Positions 48,377 to 59,850 of a DNA stretch of 64,000 nt are shown piece by piece (the stretch's first letter is position 1; the number at the start of each line of letters is the position of its first letter). The DNA comes from Diphasiastrum complanatum. Taxonomy: Eukaryota > Streptophyta > Lycopodiopsida > Lycopodiales > Lycopodiaceae. The notes under the pieces are model-generated. The model searched no databases and was not told the DNA's origin. It worked only from the letters and a program-made list of their open reading frames with translations. Made by a program: the position numbers and the translations under genes. Where the stretch lies: NCBI GenBank assembly GCA_029204225.1, contig CM055106.1, positions 38,777,827-38,841,826 of the forward strand, read 5' to 3'.

Positions 48377-49227
48377 AAATTAGTGTGAAGCCTCCTTGTT
48401 GGCCAACAAGACCCTGCTACGAATCCTGCAAGCTTTGCTTTTCAGTAGAATCAAGATTGAGCAGAAGATTGTTACTTCCGGTTGTTTTGGGGGTTGTCTG
48501 CATGTGCTCAGAGGTCACTGATATATCTATCTTCTAGTTGTGTTTTCCAAGCCCTTTGTCACTTGTTGTGCCCTGCTTTGGCTGTGAGCAATCTGCATCT
48601 ACCATCTTGTTGTGAGAAATCTGACATTTGTAAAATGATAAGAAACTGAAATCTGCAGGGATCTGAGGTTTGTGAAATTTCTGCTGCCTATTCAACGATG
48701 GTGTGCTGCCCTAGCGATGATGTGAGGAACGTTTTTCCAGCAGAGATCTGAGGTAGTTCTCGAAGAAAGCTGCAACGCTGTGGTTCTCGAAGAAAGCTGC
48801 AACCCTGAGGTTTTTGATCTACAAAAAGACTAAAAGATGCAAACTTCAAGCGGAACAAGGCGCTCATAGTCTTGCCAGAGGCATATTTATGCAGTCGGCT
48901 ACAGGAATTCAGACCTGTCCCTCTTATACAGATTCTACGTTACTCAGTGGAAAGCCCACACAACTGATACAAATTGCTGATTGCGACGCACCTGCGGCAA
49001 GTAGCAAGTTTGAAGAGCCCCGGGAATGGAATACACTGTGCTACCTGAATTGGAGAATTGCGAGGCATGCGATCATCTGTGAATGATATGCAACAAATTA
49101 TTGACCAAAAGGGAGACAGTGATGCACAGTTAATTACGAAGATTTCATTGCAGTGAATGCAGCTTCATCTTTACAACATAGTAAAGCGTTACTGGATGCC
49201 AATCCTCTAGACAGATTCCAAGCACAG
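48377..49227. other. Spacer between the non-LTR element and the GRAS pseudogene
   Basis: A short direct repeat, ggttctcgaagaaagctgca-type, occurs twice near 48750-48800. A 90-codon plus-strand frame at 48814-49086 could be the decayed N-terminus of the GRAS gene, but I see no diagnostic motif. Confidence 0.4.
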
Positions 49228-50270
49228 AAATGGAGTCTAGTTCTCCTGTTCTAGCGAATCTGATTGAGCAGCTACTGGATTGTGCCAGAGTAGTAGAAGC
49301 CGATGACCTAGAAAAGGTTAACGAGATTCAAGGGTTTCGCGTGCAAGCTCTAAAATGTGCTTCGAGATTGACAACCATTCCCCTTCTACTATTCAGATTC
49401 TCAAAGATCATCACTTATTTTTGGAAAGCAGTCCATACATGAAGATTCCGCAGTACTTTGCCACTCGGACAATATTGAAAGCGTGCAACGGAGAGCGATG
49501 GTTGGTTGCATTTGTATGGTATCCAGAGGCCATCTTTGATCCAAGCCCTTGCAGATATGCCTGAGGACCTCCCAAGCTGCGCATCACATGCATTCACTTT
49601 CTGATGCCAGACCTGAAGCATGTAGAGAAAACAGAGTTAACAGCCAGCAGGTTTGCAGAATTTGCCCACAGAGGCGGTGTGCCTTTCGAATATCACTCTG
49701 TGAAAGCAAAGTGGGATCAGATCTTACCATTTGCTTCAACGATCAGACATGACGAAATTCTGATTCTCAATTGCATGTTTAACTTGCGGCATCTCCTAGA
49801 CGAAATCGTGGCTGCAGAGGTGTTGAAGAACATCCGTACCATGAACTCTAAAGTGCCCATAGAAAGAGTGATGAATGTAGCTTGTAACACACCCTTGGGG
49901 TTTATCCACCATTTTCGAGCAGTTCTTGACCATTCCGGAGAGAGTGCACATGGAGAGTCAGTTCTTCACCAAGGCCATCTTCAAATGTGATGGCATGTGA
50001 GGTGCGAAGTGTGTAGATAGGGCATAACCCTACAAGCACTGGCAAACCCTTACATACATGGCTGGTTTCAGAATGATGCCCATCCAATCCACAATGTACA
50101 GACAAATTCAGGACATACTGACCACCAGTTTCCACAGAAATTATGGCTTTCGTAGAGATGGGGAGTGGATGGTGTTTGGCTGGAAGAACATGCCTACTCA
50201 TGCAGTGCCTGCTTGGGGAACCGGCTCCATCCAGCCCAAAACTGCAGCATCCATCAGTCTACCTTGAGGG
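49228..50270 (+). pseudogene. GRAS-family transcription factor pseudogene
   Basis: Frames in order give the GRAS domain. LIEQLLDCARVVEADD is the first leucine-rich region (about 49255). FLESSPYMKIPQYFATRTIL follows (about 49425), then a damaged VHIID region with YGIQRPSLIQALADMPE. Next are GPPKLRIT (about 49568), RFAEFAHRGGVPFEYHSV (about 49650), RHDEILILNCMFNLRHLLDE (about 49745), MNVACNTPLGFIHHFRAVL (PFYRE-like), and AGFRMMPI then WMVFGWKNMPTHAVPAW, the SAW end (about 50170-50220). The match is best to the LISCL/SCL9-14 type. At least three frameshifts and several stops break it, and the middle is shortened. GRAS proteins are plant nuclear regulators. It lies head-to-head (convergent) with the Helitron gene to its right. 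Confidence 0.85.
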
Positions 50271-50800
50271 CATTTGACAAATTGCACAATACGTTAAGCT
50301 GGGTCTGCTTTGCATTGGCCTCCCCCGGACTATGCAGGAGTAAGATCATATGACAACCAGCAAGAATTGCGTGGTCTTTTAACTACCTAGAAGCTGGATA
50401 TATCAATCAGTGAGCTGGTAAGTGAAATAGACTGTGATTGGTCCAACAAACACTTTAGCCTTCACATTATTTAGTTACATGTAGCTGGAATGTTAGCAAC
50501 CAAATGTTTGAACTTGGAATTTTTGAATCCAAATAGATGGAAACATCAGCCAAAGGTTAGGAAACTTTTTTCATTGCTATTTTATAGGAAGATTCCCCTG
50601 AGATGTTATATAATCAGAAACTAGCAACGCAATTTTGTCCTGTGCCAGCATAGGAGGATGCAAAAGTAAAAGCGAACGAATTACGATGCTTAACGAATTT
50701 GATTATCTTGTCCAACATAGAGAGACAACGAAATAATGGTAGATGTTGACAAAGAGTAACATGAATTAAAGCTAGCAAATATTCACAAGCTTAAAATGAA
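50271..50800. other. Spacer; possible 3' end of the Helitron not identified
   Basis: AT-rich, no gene. If the Helitron includes the GIY-YIG gene, its 3' end (hairpin plus CTRR on the minus strand) should lie here or to the left. I could not point to a convincing one. Confidence 0.4.
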
Positions 50801-52255
50801 TTAAAGACAACAAATATTTACAAGGGAATGATGTTTGAAAGTTTTCTCACATGCAAGATCGTCATTTAAGGTACCAATATTTTCGCGAACCCGAAGGTGA
50901 CCAGTCAAGTTATTGCAAAGTTTCATGTTCTGAGGTTTGTACATCTTGATATAAAAGTTCTCTAATCTATTTGCAACTGAATAATCTTCGACAATTTCTA
51001 GTATTTCTACACGAAAGACATAAAAAAAAAACTACTATGTGTCCTGTCGAAAAGCAATTTCTTGGGTGGCTTTCGAACGTGCTCTTGCACACGCCTATGT
51101 AAGTTGGTGGTTTGTCCAATGTAGACCATCTTGCCGACACGTGATGCTATTTTGTATAGTGTGATGTGCTTGTTCGTGCCTTTTTCGAGGGGGGAAGCGA
51201 GGGGTCCTGCAAGAAAGATGCCATTTCGATTATGAAGTACTGCATGGTGGAAAAAGTTTCGTGTTGAACTAAAGAACACAGATTGTAGGTGCGCATGCAT
51301 ACCTCTGTGCTGGAAGATGTTGGTTGAGTTGTTTGTTGCGAAATTTGGAAATCCATGGACTGCTATTTGTCAGTATGCAATGGATATTTAGATGTACAAG
51401 AAGTTGCATGTATAACATAATGGTCACTGAAAATGACAAACCTGTGAATTAGTCGTTGCAATGATTGGTGTGTCAGGGATCTCTCTCGCAAGGATTTTCA
51501 CTACAGAATCAATGGAGATTGGGCCATCAGTGAGGCACACCCCTGTTTCTGAGATGTGCCCAAGCTACCTTCCAAGATCAGTGCTAATTGCATTCAATTC
51601 TGCATGGGCCATCCCTCTCCAATAAAAAATTGCAATATTATACCCAAAGTACAAGTTGCGGATCGCATAGTATCCGTGGTCGGAGTGGGCTTCGAAATGC
51701 TGAATAGCAGCTCGATTTGTTTGTATTGAGGCTGGAATTGGAATCGCAAACAACTTGTAAAAATGCTTTAGAAATTCTGGAAACACAACATAGAAATCAT
51801 GCCATTTTCATAAGTTGAAAATGCCAATAACGAATATTAAAAAAATGAGAAAAAAAACAAAACAAATATAATTTTGTACTTTCTATAAGATCTCCATGAT
51901 GTTGATGCACATAAGCTTCTCTAGCATGTTTCTGTGTTGTAATAAAGGTGCTCATTGTGTAGTTGTTGAGGAAGCCGTTCTTGTATTCGCTCGGTTCAAT
52001 TCCACATGCATTCAAAAGAAACATCTGTCATGTGGAGGGATAAATATGTACCGCGTCAAGTTGCTCCGAAGCCACACGTACTAACGTTTTTGTTTTCTCT
52101 TTCAGCTTGCAAAATAGCTATCAAAGAATTCGAGAATATATATATCACTACGACATAATAGAATGCAAAAAAGCTATGGATACACTTGCATTAGATGAAA
52201 GAACAAAAAGAAAATGATGTACTTCTTTTGCCTCTGTAAACTCATGTGTTGTCAT
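50801..52255 (-). pseudogene. Five-exon gene with C-terminal GIY-YIG nuclease domain, next to the Helitron helicase
   Basis: A consistent splice model on the minus strand is: exon 1 52255-52223 (MTTHEFTEAKE), exon 2 52024-51880, exon 3 51776-51442, exon 4 51362-51303, exon 5 51206-50801. All four introns (198, 103, 79 and 96 bp) have GT and AG ends and the phases agree. The product would be about 325 residues. The first 170 residues are unknown (with GMAHAELNAI and GVCLTDGPISID). Then a Gln/Thr/Ser linker with SLPPSKKART precedes GIY-YIG: ITLYKIASRVGKMVYIGQTT, HRRVQEH, and after a T-run FRVEILEIVEDYSVANRLENFYI with the expected Glu and CNNLTGH with the Asn. Lesions are a TAG in exon 3 (about 51574), a frame change before ITLYK and another at the T-run near 51025. 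It starts 160 bp past the helicase stop. Confidence 0.7.
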
Positions 52256-52414
52256 GTTGATGACCTGTTTTCAAACAGAAGGAAAAAACGGCAAAACATG
52301 TGCTTTACATATGGAACACGGAAAATAAATACTAGAAATAAATTTAAAAAAATACACGCACTTGTTTTTATTCCATGAAAGGCAGGAAGGTGAAGTTGTA
52401 TTGATAGAGAGAAA

Positions 52415-54000
52415 TTAGATTGACAAAATGTTCTGTTCAGTTACAATAGGTGATATTGGATCGAAATCGTCAGGAGTCAATTTACGTGTGATGAATATGT
52501 GTTCTCGTTTGGTACACCGCGACAACATCACATAGGTTAGGCCTGGCAAAATGTTTTTTGAATGTCAAGAATGGCAGTGCCATGGATCGTTGTGCCTTGG
52601 GATTTATGGGCTGTGATGGCATATGCCAATGTCAGTGGGAAGGTACATTTGTAGTAGGTCTTGAATCATATCTAATTTTGCACACTGTGGATGGAGAAAC
52701 TTTTATTTTTCTATTGGTTGCATCAAGTTTAATCGAAATAGAGTCTATTTCCTTGGCATTTTTTGACCACACGAAGTCTTCGATTATTCCAGTTGCTCCA
52801 TTCACAACTCCATTTTTGGTATTTCTAAATTTGCAAGAATCGTGACCTTTGCGTTCTTCACAATTTCTTCCAATTGATGGAATGTACAATCTTCAAGCCA
52901 TGATTTCAATTATGTCTTGTCTGCTGCATTTGTTTTCAGGGGCACTTTTGTAATGTCATTTTCTTGAAAGATTTTTTGCAAGAGTTGGTCTTGTAGAACA
53001 ATTTGTGTGTTCAACGTATTGTCGATCTCTTGCGATGTTGGTTTTCAAAATCTTATTGTGTTAAAAAATGATAGATACAAGATGTCAGATGAATGTCTAA
53101 TTAAGTAACTCAAATGCATTTGAATGGCCATTTTCCAATAGGTGGATGTTGAAATGTGACATATGGAGCATAGATTTTATGCTCGATGTTTGCATATTGT
53201 TGGCAATTGTGCGTGATCACCGACTAATAATAAAATATAATTTTTAAAAGGCGCATTGCATGCATTGGATTTTATTTGGTTTATTTGAAGCACAACAAGA
53301 TGCAAGGTCTGTGCGGTCATCATGGACATCTCATCGATAACAATAAAGTGAGTGGCAAGTATTTTTTTGAAACGTATATCAGTTGGCATTAAATTTTGTA
53401 TATATAAGCCATTGACGAGGATGGAAAACATGTGCATTGTTGTTGCACGTTTGCTAAGTCTTGATGCAGTGGCACCAGTAGTAGCACAAAGCAGTACAAG
53501 TCTATTCGCTTTCTCAAGCAAGTATGCTATATGTTTTACCAAATGTATTTTCCCACTACCAGGCGTACCTGAAAGCACAAAAATACCCGAAGTTTCTGAT
53601 ATCAAAAGTGAGTAGATATTTTCCTTCTCAATTGTCAATGATGTGTTTCCAAAAGGTCCAAATTCGTGTAAAACACCCAATGCATGCTTGGTATCTTTCG
53701 CCAAAGGTGTCACATTGTTGTCTGCTTGTTCAGATACAACTTGAAATAGTGGGTCATGACAAAATGATTTGTGTTGCAGTAGAATGTTCATGATCTGCTG
53801 TCGTTGCTCATCTTGAAGCATTTGTTTGTTTGTATAATCCTCAACATGGCATTCAATATCTCTTTCGTTTCGAATGATATCACGTAGTATGCATTCAGTG
53901 TAATACGAGCCATCTGTGTTGACAAAGCTCAAAGGCTCTCTTTCTTTTCGGAACTCACATCTTTCTAACAATATGTTTTTAAAAAATCCTTTAGTTTGAT
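52415..54000 (-). pseudogene. Helitron Pif1-type helicase domain, copy 1
   Basis: The open part, 53971-53177, has the nucleotide-binding loop GTPGSGKIH (Walker A with Ile where Thr/Ser is usual), LLCATTGATASRL, FIVIDEMSMM (Walker B) and LLLVGDHAQLP. Later pieces in shifted frames lead to GLTYVMLSRCTKREHIFI, the motif VI end, near 52530, and the frame stops at 52415. Stops and frameshifts between 53170 and 52560 remove continuity. In Helitrons this domain is fused behind the Rep nuclease and unwinds DNA during rolling-circle transposition. The matching copy at 62656-64000 has the same Ile in Walker A. Confidence 0.93.
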
Positions 54001-54105
54001 AAGTTGGATGATAATTTGTGAATCTGACTATTCTTTTGTTCTTGTATAAATAGTATCCTAGCTGATCAATATGTAGTTCTTTTTAAAGAGATCTTTTCAT
54101 TTTAG

Positions 54106-56150
54106 TCAGAACGAATTGACGCCAATAGTTACAAAAACTAATGGTTTCGAGGACTTATGGCCATACATGTAGATATCGGTTGGACGTAGTAGGATTATGT
54201 TGTTAAAACTAACAAATTTGCGACGCAATTCTGGTGGAGAGTTGTCGACGTACTGGATTGCTTCGCTTCTCTTGATGATAGGGATTTGCAAACACATGAA
54301 ACTAGTTTTTGGTAATGATATTGGTTTTGTCAAAACATAACTAGATATGAATTTCAACACATTTTCGTCTGAATGGTTCAATTCTATTCTTTTGGCATCA
54401 GCTGCATTCAGATTCAATGGTCATGTAGGTTCTGATTTCATCGCATATTTTAAAATATAGTATGACCAACCCGTGTTTGTGATTCGTTGTAGATTCATGT
54501 GTGCTTGCCATAGTAGAAACACTGTTGGATGGTAGGGCACCACATTCCGATCTTTAAACCTTGGTCGAAAATATTTCCATCGTTCAGTTTTCGTGTCCAG
54601 CTCAGTGCAAGATAGACATGTTTCGAATGGGAATCCATATTTACGAATCTTTGCAGTTTTGGGGCTAGTTTTTATTGTGCATGCGGATCGACAGTGGTGT
54701 ATATGTTTTTGCACAACAAAGCTCGTAGAGCTGTTTTTGAGTTAGGTCCAATGAAAATTCAAATTTTTTGTTGACCGAGTCGTTATTTGGCAGAAATAAA
54801 TGCGCTAATTTCATTTCCAATTCTTGTCACATTTTTTCTTTTGACCCGTAACATGACATGCACATGTACAGAGCCGCGGTTTTGGAATTTATAGCGTAGC
54901 ATGTAATGTTTGACATGGTCTAGAATTTATTTTTTGGAAAAAATGAACGTTTTCATGAACAAGTCTAGTTTCTTAACGAAAAGCATTGAGCATTCAATTG
55001 GGCAATTTCTCCAATCAAAATTGTTGTTATATTTTCTCACAAGTGCTTTTATTTTCGCAATTTCTACCCATCGCATCTTAGTAGTTTCATCGCTTGTCAA
55101 TGTTAGAAAGAAATCTGGCAAACTCCAATATGTCACCATTGCTAGCAAATCTTTGAAATTCCGTCGATGCCATGATGGTGTTCCAGGGATCTCACGTGGC
55201 AAAGTCAATTTCAAAACATTTTCAAAAATTTGTCGGTCATTTGCATGGGGATGTTTTGAGACAAAATCAATTATGTCCTTTTGCAACACAATAGATGGAC
55301 TTTTGTTGTGATCAAAATCGCTTGTCTAATTTGGAACATGACAAGCAAATATGGAGAGAATAATATAAATGGCGAGAATAGAGTGGCAACTCTCATTTTT
55401 ATGTAATCTATGTAACGTATTTTGCCATCATAATATCCATGCCCAAATGAAACAAGAATGGAAAGATTGCACTTTCTAAAGTGATAAACAATTTTTTTTC
55501 AGTTATTACTAGCAAACCGGATATGTTAGTTTTGAATATCGAAGTCGCATTTCTTTCATGCGCTGAATTCCTTAATTGTAAATTTGAATATGTATATATG
55601 TCATTTTTTTGCATTTCATGTGTCCTGCTACAAGGCGTTATGTCCTTTAGCAATATGTACACTCATTCGAATGGATCATTGTGCATGTTTTGAAATCTGT
55701 CCATTTCTGTGTCTAGCATTTTTTCGACCGAGGCTAATGATACGAATGGCAAGCTCTGAGTCTGAGAGCCATATTCATATACACTAAAATACTTTTGCAA
55801 TATTGGATTATGCAAGACATTGTGTTCTAAAACATTTCGTATCTCTTGCATGTCATGATCCTTATCGTTTCTGTTCAAATTGCAAGCGATAAGACTATCA
55901 AATAGTGGTCTCTTTTCAATGCACCCTACCACAAACGAGTTAACACGTCGCATGACATCTATCGAAACATCTAAGACCGAAAACAATTGTAGGTTCGATA
56001 CATGTATTTTCAGAATGGATTGTATATATGCAGGAGAAAAAAGACTATGTATTTTATTATGTTTATCTATATACAAGTCTTTTGGCCTCTACCAAGATTA
56101 TTTTTGCATTTTTCACAATGAGCTTGAGAGCTTTGCATCATCCTAGTACC
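54106..56150 (-). pseudogene. Helitron Rep region (Helitron_like_N and HUH nuclease), copy 1
   Basis: N-terminal pieces run from about 56150 (AHCEKCKNNLG, Cys-rich) through VLEHNVLHNPILQKYFSVYE and NATSIFKTNISG to AIFPFLFHLGMD, which is Helitron_like_N type. The frame 55289-54927 has GTPSWHRRNFKDLLAMV and LPDFFLTLTSDE. Next, near 54870, FQNRGSVHVHVML carries the His-U-His metal site. MQKHIHHCRSAC and RNVVPYHPTVFLLWQAHMN follow, then GWSYYILKYAMKSEP near 54440 with the paired tyrosines of the Rep active site. The last piece (54417-54106) is the usual Rep-helicase linker. At least six frame breaks make it inactive, but all key motifs can still be read. Confidence 0.9.
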
Positions 56151-56167
56151 TCCAAAATTGATTCCTT

Positions 56168-57300
56168 AACCATATTCTCACATCCATGTGAGCAATTCTA
56201 CCATCAAACTTGTGAAAGACATGTGGTCTCTAAACCAAAATTTTTACACCATAGGCTGGGAAGGATGGTCCATATAAGGATCTATAGTGATGACGTTTTG
56301 ATTGACGTGAATTTAGCTGCTCATTGTCACTATCACTGCTATAAGCACCACCACTTGAATTATATCATAATCATTAAAATGCTTTTTGTTATGTTCCAAA
56401 CAGTCTCCTCATGACACATGTTGTCCGCATTGATTGGATTCGCCATCACAATGCTTATAATACTGATCTTCAAAAACATAGTTAGACTGATCCTCGTATT
56501 TAGAGTCACTGTCATCTACATACTCAAAATCAGAATCAACATCCATCTTGAGAATTGAAGTACCTGTAGGTTATGGGTACACTAAGTTGAAGTTTATGCG
56601 CAATGGAATTTATGCACAATGGGAAAAAAAATTGCAAAATTCACTTTTTGCAAGGAAATAGGCTTGCAAAATGAAAAGTCTGAAGAAATATTACAACATA
56701 GAAAAAACAAACTTCAAAATGGAAGCTCTAAAGTGTTTCTCTCTCACTTGGAAAAAGAACAAAGAAAATTTCCAGAATTCTGACAAATTTGACCCACCTC
56801 CACTAAATTGATCAAAACTATCTCAATATTGATCCAAATCACCAAAACCCAATACCTCTACAAAGCCATTAGGGAAAATATGGGCTCAGAATGGGCCCTT
56901 TAAGAAATTTGACTTTAGAGAGAGGCTACATAGAGAGAGAATGCGAACCGATAACTTTTGGTTGCCGTTTTCCAAGTTTTTGACCTTGCTTGACATTTAA
57001 CTACTATAATTAACTTCAGACATTAGTTAGTTAAGCATGAGACGTAATAACTTCTTTGCATTCTCGTTTCAATATTTGGGGCTAGAGCTTTAGAGTATCG
57101 TTGTAAATCTTGGTGTGCTCATTGCAAAAACTAAAGCGGGAGTCCAATGAGTACTTTTAAAATCTTTCTATGCTTATATGAAATATGAGGTGGGACGATT
57201 TGCAGCCTGACATAGACATTACAAAAGTAAGGTACGCTAGATCTATTCGGTTTGAATTATTGTAGTTTGAAGCATTTACGAATTGTAGCTTTCAACAATG
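56168..57300 (-). repeat. Right arm of the inverted repeat (partner at 1-1163)
   Basis: Reverse complement of the window start, with small indels. Its inner end at 56168 abuts the N-terminal side of the Helitron Rep. In the left arm the same point is followed by gag-like sequence, so one of the two was interrupted or copied up to this point. Confidence 0.85.
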
Positions 57301-57389
57301 GTTCTTGCATGTTGCACTTCCTATGGAATGCACTCCATTTATTAAGAAAAATTGAAAAGCTCTAGAGAATGTTGCTGCAATAGTTAGAG

Positions 57390-59850
57390 AATTGAGAATG
57401 AATAATCATAAGAATATAGATTTGTGGGTGGATGGATCAATTTATCCTAGAGATCCAACTACCAATTTGTGTCCAGATTCAAAGCTCGTAACTCATCTTC
57501 TCATATGTATGCTAGGAAATAGCGGATTACTTGGATATTGTCAAAGGTTGCGTGATATTGAAATGCATAGCATATCTTGTCTTAATCAGCAATTACAGTT
57601 TGCTAATCAACAATTGCAACGTGCAAATCAAAATAGCTTCATTATGTGCAACACACTAGTGTTGAAAACAATGCTCTCAAGCATGTTATATCACTAGTCT
57701 TGGGGGCTCAAACCAAGATATGTTAGAATCCATGGAGAAGTTGTGATTCGACAGTTTAAAATCTGTTGTTGATATACAAGTTATCAACAAGACAATGATA
57801 AAAACGAAAAGAAAGAGAGTATCGATGAAGAATATTGATGACATAGCGGCAATCAGAAAAAAAAAAAAAGATTTCGAGCATTTAAGTAGGTTTTCTTATA
57901 AATTGGTTATTTGATTTGTATTTGTCTTTAAGTTTGATTTGCATTTGATAATATGCATTATGAATTTATTAAACATAATCTGAGTTTTATGTGTTTGTTG
58001 CAGATCATGTTTGGTGGCAAAGAACTATTTAATAAATCGTTCATGCATTGGAGAATCTTTAAGCCATGTTTTACCAAAAAATTCAACAAAGGCAATGATG
58101 AAAAATGCTTGGTCTAAAAAAATGAAAAAAGAAATTGTAGAGACTATTTTGAAAAGAGTTCAAACTTACTTGGATACAAATGTGATACAAGCTGCACGTG
58201 ATGATTCTGGAATTAGCATAAATGCTTATTCTACATCTTTTAGAATAGTTAAAGAAGCCTTTTCTCAAGTGATGGTGAAGAAAACTTGTCTTCCTTGTCC
58301 ATATCAGATAAGATTAACAAGAAATTATTTTAATGACGGAATATTCAAAGTAGTTGGCCAACCAGTTCATATAACTGATTTATACAAAATCCAAATGTGG
58401 TGAGCTCAAATACAACGATTGCAATAATATTTTTCTTGATATTGAAAATGTTCTAAAATACATTATTTGATTCTATAAACTAGACAAACATCAAGTAAAT
58501 GGAAAGATTATTATTGTAATGAAATTAGATGAATCCAAAATCATCGAAGGTCAAAAGTTGGAACGAATGAGTGTCACTTTGATGAAAAAAAATTTCAGAT
58601 AACGTTTAGTGTTCAATCGTAAAATCACATATGGTGGTTGGCTGCATTCCAGGTATACTTTTCAATTTTATTTTCAAGTATCGTTATTAACATTGAATAC
58701 ATTGTCTTTTTTTATTAACATGTCATGCATTAATTGCTTTTCTCCAGGTCTTAAAAAAAGAAAACACTAAAATATTTTCATGGATATTTTCACGTACAAA
58801 TTATGGCAAGATTATAAAGAGACATTTGGAGGGTGAAAAACTTACAATCGAAAACCATGGAAGTTTTCAAATTCAATGGCACCTTGCAGGCGATTTGAAA
58901 ACATTGAAATGTATGTATAATGTCTCTCATGGGGCAACATCAAAGCATCCATTCTTTATTGCATGAAGGATTGCTAGAATATGAATTTGGGATGACCAAC
59001 CAACACGAGAAGGAGAAGATTCAAATATGAAAAGTGTGCTGCCAATTCCATTAAAGCATGTTCACATATGCACATTGCATGCTGAGGTTCATATTATTGA
59101 AAAACTTATTTATCTGCATATTCTCCTTGCATGGAATACAAAACCGGAGTCTGTGGCTAAAGCAACTATTAAGAGGTTGGAAGAAATTCTTTCAAAGGCA
59201 GGACTATAGAAAGGGAATGTCACCATTGAAAAAAGTGACACACTCTCTGAAAAAAAAAAGGAAAATGTTCCTAATAAGCCATCAATTGGAGGCGCTAAAC
59301 CAAGAAGATTCTCATCCAATCACACATGCAAAGAAATCAGTGTCAGATATGGAATTTGGAAAGAAATTGTTTCAGCCACACAAGTATTGGAAGTAATCGA
59401 ATGGAAAAGACACAAGTGTGGAAGAAGGTTATCAGAAAGGAAAACCTATCATCAAAAGATATGAGTACTTTGCAAAATCATTGCTCCTCCACATTTGTAA
59501 AATTTGTACGAGATTGTTGCGGAAAAAAGATCATGTTACCCATTACATGATATTGTTCTATTTCATTATATGGTACTTATCTCATTCATGATTATATTTA
59601 TTTCTACTAATATTATTTATTTAAACTCTTGTTTGTAGCACATCTTTTTTCATCGTGCAATTTATTTTGCAAAGGAATATGGGAGCTTAAGTATCAAGTC
59701 ATCACAAGCCATGGAACAATCACATTGGCAAGCAAGAGGAGCATTTCATAGAGCTACAAATCATGGTGGACATAGTTCAAAAAATAAATATTTAGTACAA
59801 CTATTCTAGTGGTTTTACAAATGAGCACAATTTAAATATCAAGCTAAGAA
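57390..59850 (+). pseudogene. Unrecognised decayed multi-exon gene, possibly transposase-like
   Basis: Pieces in order are: 57392-57697, ending in a Gln/Asn-rich coiled-coil-like stretch (LNQQLQFANQQLQRANQ); 58011-58403, preceded by a pyrimidine-AG acceptor-like site; about 58500-58640; then after ttctccag at about 58748 a piece with IFSWIFSRTNYGKII, WHLAGDLKTLKCMYNVSHGA and SKHPFF; LPIPLKHVHICTLHAEVHII near 59040-59100; and AMEQSHWQARGAFHRATNHGG near 59710. The motif order (GDLK..., then PIPL-HV...LH, then a C-terminal E/H box) reminds me of uncharacterised RNase-H-like proteins found in scattered eukaryote genomes. I cannot name the family. Several stops and frame changes are present. The right inverted-repeat arm sits directly upstream. 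Confidence 0.4.

Noticed and set aside
51442-51776. Cytidine-deaminase domain
   Set aside because: His-Ala-Glu is present, but the Cys-x2-Cys zinc pair is missing, so I do not call it.
51979-52470. 492-bp difference between Helitron copies as an intron
   Set aside because: No GT-AG ends at the junction on either strand; the ends share CGT, as in a deletion.
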